Notes under the pieces: generated by a model
What the model was told of the DNA's origin: nothing
Seen by the model: the letters and a program-made list of their open reading frames with translations, nothing else
The model's database searches: none
Program-made: the position numbers and the translations under genes
Shown: positions 6,622-9,397 of the stretch, in pieces
Layout: every line of letters starts with the position of its first letter
Position numbering within the stretch: the stretch's first letter is position 1
Source: JARRRD01 sp046706685
Lineage (GTDB): Bacteria; Nitrospirota; Thermodesulfovibrionia; Thermodesulfovibrionales; UBA6898
Length of the DNA stretch: 9,397 nt
NCBI GenBank assembly: GCA_046706685.1
Contig: JBJKPE010000156.1
Span: 1-9,397 of the forward strand
Reading direction: 5' to 3'

Positions 6622-7134
6622 ATGCTGCCTAGATTGTTCTTCGGATATTTTGCCGCGGCCATTACTCTCATTTCCCTCCTTGTCGTAACGAGAAGGAACC
6701 CTGTTCACAGCGTCATATGGATGCTGCTTCTGTTTTTCCATATAGCCGGCATGTACCTCTTCCTGAACGCGGAATTTATCGCCGCAATACAGGTGATTGT
6801 CTATGCGGGAGCGGTCCTCGTACTATTCCTTTTCGTTGTCCTGCTCTTGAATCTCAGGGCGGAGATGCGGACAGAAAGGTTCATAGGGTCATGGCCGGCA
6901 GGACTGCTCATTGCGGCTGCATTATTTGTGGGGATTGCGGCGGCGTTGAGGTCTTTTGTGCCGGGACCGGCCGGGACGTACACAATTGATTTTATACAGA
7001 AGGCGACGGACACAAAGGCGCTCGGGGGGGCGCTCTTCACGGAGTTTCTCCTGCCCTTTGAAATCGTATCGCTGATCCTTCTTATAGCTGTCGTGGGTGC
7101 GATAGTGCTGGCTAAGAAAGGGCAGAGGGGTTAG
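6622..7134 (+). CDS. nuoJ: NADH-quinone oxidoreductase subunit J, membrane subunit
   Basis: This ND6-type membrane subunit sits between NuoH and NuoK and takes part in coupling quinone reduction to proton movement. From the ATG at 6622 it is 170 residues with five hydrophobic segments, as in the family. The hallmark third helix is present: EFIAAIQVIVYAGAVLVLFLF begins at Glu51, and Tyr61 lies in VIVYAGAV. This helix holds the pi-bulge in solved structures. The last helix (about 146-164, EIVSLILLIAVVGAIVLAKK) ends with the normal basic tail. An in-frame ATG at 6607 would add MTGGE, but its own upstream lacks a ribosome-binding site, and the GGGAGG at 6612-6617 fits the ATG at 6622. The 48-base gap after nuoI contains a short coupled reading frame (6570-6632). 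The stop lies 3 bases before nuoK. Confidence 0.95.
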   Translation: MLPRLFFGYFAAAITLISLLVVTRRNPVHSVIWMLLLFFHIAGMYLFLNAEFIAAIQVIVYAGAVLVLFLFVVLLLNLRAEMRTERFIGSWPAGLLIAAALFVGIAAALRSFVPGPAGTYTIDFIQKATDTKALGGALFTEFLLPFEIVSLILLIAVVGAIVLAKKGQRG

Positions 7135-7137
7135 ACG

Positions 7138-7443
7138 ATGACGGTACCTTTGAACTGGTATTTGATACTTAGCGCGGTCGTCTTCAGTATCGGAATCTTC
7201 GGTTTCCTGACAAGGAGAAACATTATCATAATGTTTCTGTCCGTAGAGCTGATGCTGAACGGGGTCAATATAAGCCTGATCTCCTTCAGCCATTATCTTC
7301 AGGACCTGAGAGGGCAGGTATTTGTCTTCTTTGTGATCGCGGTTGCGGCCGCCGAGGCCGCCATAGGGCTGGCTATCATTATGGCCCTCTTCAGAAATAA
7401 AGCGACTGCTCATGTAGATGAGATGAACGAGATGAAAGGATAG
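7138..7443 (+). CDS. nuoK: NADH-quinone oxidoreductase subunit K, membrane subunit
   Basis: This ND4L-type subunit provides part of the proton path between NuoJ and the antiporter-like subunits. Its 101 residues equal the usual length, with three hydrophobic helices. The two essential membrane carboxylates are present: Glu37 in SVELMLNGVN and Glu73 in AAAEAAIGLAI, matching Glu36 and Glu72 of the E. coli protein. The paired Arg26-Arg27 of the first cytoplasmic loop is also conserved. GAGGGG at 7125-7130, inside the end of nuoJ, lies 7 bases before the ATG, so the start is secure. The C-terminal tail is hydrophilic (AHVDEMNEMKG). Nothing unusual is seen. Confidence 0.97.
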   Translation: MTVPLNWYLILSAVVFSIGIFGFLTRRNIIIMFLSVELMLNGVNISLISFSHYLQDLRGQVFVFFVIAVAAAEAAIGLAIIMALFRNKATAHVDEMNEMKG

Positions 7444-7459
7444 ACCGTGAGTTATGCGT

Positions 7460-7467
7460 GAAGGGAT
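7460..7467 (+). promoter_or_regulatory. Ribosome-binding site of nuoL
   Basis: GAAGGGAT lies 6 bases before the ATG at 7474, in the 30-base gap after nuoK. The gap has no hairpin or T-run and no recognisable promoter. The site gives nuoL its own initiation signal, unlike the overlapping junctions upstream. Confidence 0.55.
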
Positions 7468-7473
7468 AAAAAT

Positions 7474-9393
7474 ATGAATAATTACCTCTTGATACCTTTT
7501 TTGCCCCTTGCAGCTTTTGTGATCAACATTCTGCTGGGTAAGAAATTCATCAGGGGAAAGGCGCACTGGATCGCTATCGCAGCGGTTGCTGCGTCGTGGG
7601 TTGTTTCGGTCGCAACACTTATTGATGTCATGTCCGGCAAGACCCTGAACGAAAACCTTTACACATGGGTACTGTCGGGCGGCTTCAAGGTGTCGGTGGG
7701 GTTTCTTGTAGACCAGCTGACGGCGGTGATGCTGATCGTTGTAACGACCTGCAGCACACTGATACATATTTATTCGGTCGGGTACATGCACGGCGACGAT
7801 GGCTATTACCGCTTTTTTTCCTACCTGAGCCTTTTTACCTTCTGCATGCTCATGCTCGTCATGTCTAACAACTTCCTTCAGCTCTATTTCGGTTGGGAGG
7901 GTGTCGGCCTCTGCTCCTATTTCCTGATAGGGTACTATTTCAGAAAGAAGTCGGCATCGGACGCAGGGAAGAAGGCCTTCATCGTCAACAGGTTCGGCGA
8001 CTTCGGCTTCGGCCTTGGAATCATACTGATATTCCTCACCTTCGGCACCGTCTTTTATGCCCCGGTTTTCAGCCACGCCGGAGAAATCGCGGGCAGGACA
8101 ATAAATTTTCTGGGCTACAACGTCAGTCTGCCCACTCTGATCGCCCTCCTTCTGTTCTGCGGTTCCATCGGTAAATCCGCCCAGCTTCCTCTTCATGTCT
8201 GGCTTCCAGACGCGATGGAGGGCCCGACACCGGTCAGCGCGCTGATCCATGCGGCCACGATGGTGACCGCCGGGGTATTTCTGGTGGCCAGGTGCCACGC
8301 CATCTTCGATCTCTCGGAGACGGCGCTCTCCGTCGTTGCTCTCATCGGAGCAATAACATGCCTGTTTGCCGCAACTATCGCGGTTGTGCAGAACGACATA
8401 AAAAGGATCATCGCCTATTCGACAATAAGTCAGCTGGGCTATATGTTTATCGCCTGCGGGGTGGGGGCGTACGGCGCCGGCATATTCCATCTCTATACGC
8501 ACGCCTTTTTCAAGGCCCTGCTCTTCCTCTGCGCTGGCAGCGTGATGCACGCAATGAGCGGGGAACTGGACATGCAGAAGATGGGGGGGCTCAAAAAATA
8601 TATGCCCGTTACTTACATGACTATGCTTCTGGCGTCGCTGAGCATTTCGGGTGTGCCGGGCTTCGCCGGTTTTTTCAGCAAGGACGAGATTCTGTGGCTT
8701 GCCTATTCCGGGTCGAGCCCGGTCGGTAAATTTGTCTGGCTTATCGGCACAATCGTTGTCTTCCTGACGGCCTTCTATTCATTCAGGCTCATCTTTGTGA
8801 CTTTCCACGGAAAGTTCAGGGGTACCCACGAGCAGGAGCACCACCTCCACGAATCACCGAAGGTGATGACAATACCTCTTATGCTGCTCTGCGTCGGCGC
8901 TGTTGCGGCAGGTTGGGTAGGCATACCTCACCTGCTAGGGGGAGGAGCCCATTTCACGGAGTTCCTTAAACCCGTACTCGGGAATCCGGAGGGGCACGGA
9001 ACCGAGTCGCAGGAATGGCTGCTGATGGCGATCTCTGTAATCACCGGGCTTGCCGGCATAGGCTTCGCCTACTTCATGTATGTGATAAGGACTGACATTC
9101 CGGCGAAGATCGTCGTGCAGTTCAGACTGATCTACAGGCTCCTCTACAATAAATACTATATAGATGAGATATACAGTTTTCTCATCGTGAGGCCGACGAT
9201 ATGGGCGGCCCGTAACATACTTATCGGAGTAGGTGACAAGAGGATTATAGAGGCGATTGTCAACGGTGTTCCGGCGGCGATCGGCGGAGTCAGCCGGAAG
9301 CTGAGAAGGGTGCAGACCGGCCTCCTGCAAAATTATGCGGCCATAATGGCGACGGGCGCACTGATAATTGTGGCCCTGATGCTCCTGAGGTGA
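7474..9393 (+). CDS. nuoL: NADH-quinone oxidoreductase subunit L, antiporter-like proton-pumping subunit
   Basis: This ND5-type subunit is the distal antiporter-like proton channel of complex I, with a lateral amphipathic helix running back along the membrane arm. Its 639 residues suit the family. Key residues are visible: Glu142 in FGWEGVGLCSYFLIG, Asp176 in VNRFGDFGF, Lys234 in GSIGKSAQLPLHVWLPDAMEG, His259 in SALIHAATMVTAG, Lys349 in THAFFKALLFL, and Lys403-Asp404 in FFSKDEI. These correspond to the known E. coli residues Glu144, Lys229 and Lys399 in the proton path. After a His-rich loop (THEQEHHLHESPKVM, 451-465), the C-terminal part (about 555-615, NKYYIDEIYSFLIVRPTIW onward) fits the lateral helix, and a final hydrophobic helix ends at residue 639. 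The start is fixed by GAAGGGAT upstream. The protein looks complete and functional. Confidence 0.97.
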   Translation: MNNYLLIPFLPLAAFVINILLGKKFIRGKAHWIAIAAVAASWVVSVATLIDVMSGKTLNENLYTWVLSGGFKVSVGFLVDQLTAVMLIVVTTCSTLIHIYSVGYMHGDDGYYRFFSYLSLFTFCMLMLVMSNNFLQLYFGWEGVGLCSYFLIGYYFRKKSASDAGKKAFIVNRFGDFGFGLGIILIFLTFGTVFYAPVFSHAGEIAGRTINFLGYNVSLPTLIALLLFCGSIGKSAQLPLHVWLPDAMEGPTPVSALIHAATMVTAGVFLVARCHAIFDLSETALSVVALIGAITCLFAATIAVVQNDIKRIIAYSTISQLGYMFIACGVGAYGAGIFHLYTHAFFKALLFLCAGSVMHAMSGELDMQKMGGLKKYMPVTYMTMLLASLSISGVPGFAGFFSKDEILWLAYSGSSPVGKFVWLIGTIVVFLTAFYSFRLIFVTFHGKFRGTHEQEHHLHESPKVMTIPLMLLCVGAVAAGWVGIPHLLGGGAHFTEFLKPVLGNPEGHGTESQEWLLMAISVITGLAGIGFAYFMYVIRTDIPAKIVVQFRLIYRLLYNKYYIDEIYSFLIVRPTIWAARNILIGVGDKRIIEAIVNGVPAAIGGVSRKLRRVQTGLLQNYAAIMATGALIIVALMLLR

Positions 9394-9397
9394 ATGT
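9394..9397 (+). CDS. Possible first codon of the next operon gene (nuoM expected), truncated
   Basis: An ATG at 9394-9396 directly follows the nuoL stop and is preceded by TGAGGTGA (9386-9393), a good match to the anti-Shine-Dalgarno sequence, although the spacing is tight. In this gene order nuoM normally follows nuoL. Only four bases are visible, so the identity rests wholly on context. Confidence 0.3.

Noticed and set aside
6922..8550. A 542-codon open frame on the minus strand, antisense to nuoJ, nuoK and nuoL
   Set aside because: It runs opposite three well-identified complex I genes. Its predicted protein is rich in charged residues and His with no recognisable domain, and there is no clear ribosome-binding site. 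Codon bias of the sense genes is enough to leave this frame open.
8824..8868. His-rich stretch in NuoL (THEQEHHLHESPKVM) as a metal-binding site
   Set aside because: This hydrophilic loop before HESPKVM is commonly His-rich in NuoL proteins, so nothing here marks it as a special site.

Overview
The window is one run of a respiratory complex I operon (proton-pumping NADH:quinone oxidoreductase), read entirely from the + strand. It begins inside nuoD and continues nuoE, nuoF, nuoG, nuoH, nuoI, nuoJ, nuoK and nuoL. It stops about four bases after nuoL, at what may be the first codon of the next gene (nuoM would be expected). No RNA gene, mobile element, CRISPR array, terminator or internal promoter could be supported, and no intergenic gap exceeds about 50 bases.

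Layout: the quinone-side peripheral arm comes first (nuoD C-terminal half, 1-632). The NADH-input module follows (nuoE 646-1110, nuoF 1115-2377, nuoG 2380-4965). Next come the membrane heel and the connecting ferredoxin subunit (nuoH 4967-6025, nuoI 6022-6573), then the proton-channel membrane arm (nuoJ 6622-7134, nuoK 7138-7443, nuoL 7474-9393). Electrons enter from NADH at FMN in NuoF. They pass through clusters in NuoF, NuoG and NuoI toward NuoB/NuoD (NuoB lies outside the window), where quinone is reduced. The energy drives proton transport through NuoH, NuoJ, NuoK and NuoL and the downstream antiporter-like subunits. Genes abut or overlap by a few bases, so the block is almost certainly one transcript with coupled translation.

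Organism: a bacterium with moderately GC-rich DNA and frequent AGG (Arg) and ATA (Ile) codons. Gene order and protein style resemble Nitrospirota or Desulfobacterota-type lineages. That is an impression from composition and sequence style and cannot be settled from this window.

The most noteworthy element is NuoG. It carries ligands for an additional ferredoxin-like [4Fe-4S] cluster absent from the E. coli and Thermus subunits, plus the N7 cluster ligands. Its long C-terminal part is strikingly like a formate dehydrogenase catalytic subunit, yet the catalytic Cys/Sec-His pair and other active-site signatures are replaced. Smaller points are a hairpin over the nuoD stop/nuoE ribosome-binding region, a start correction for nuoJ, and a possible coupling micro-ORF between nuoI and nuoJ. 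I found no evidence for an undescribed system beyond these variations on complex I.
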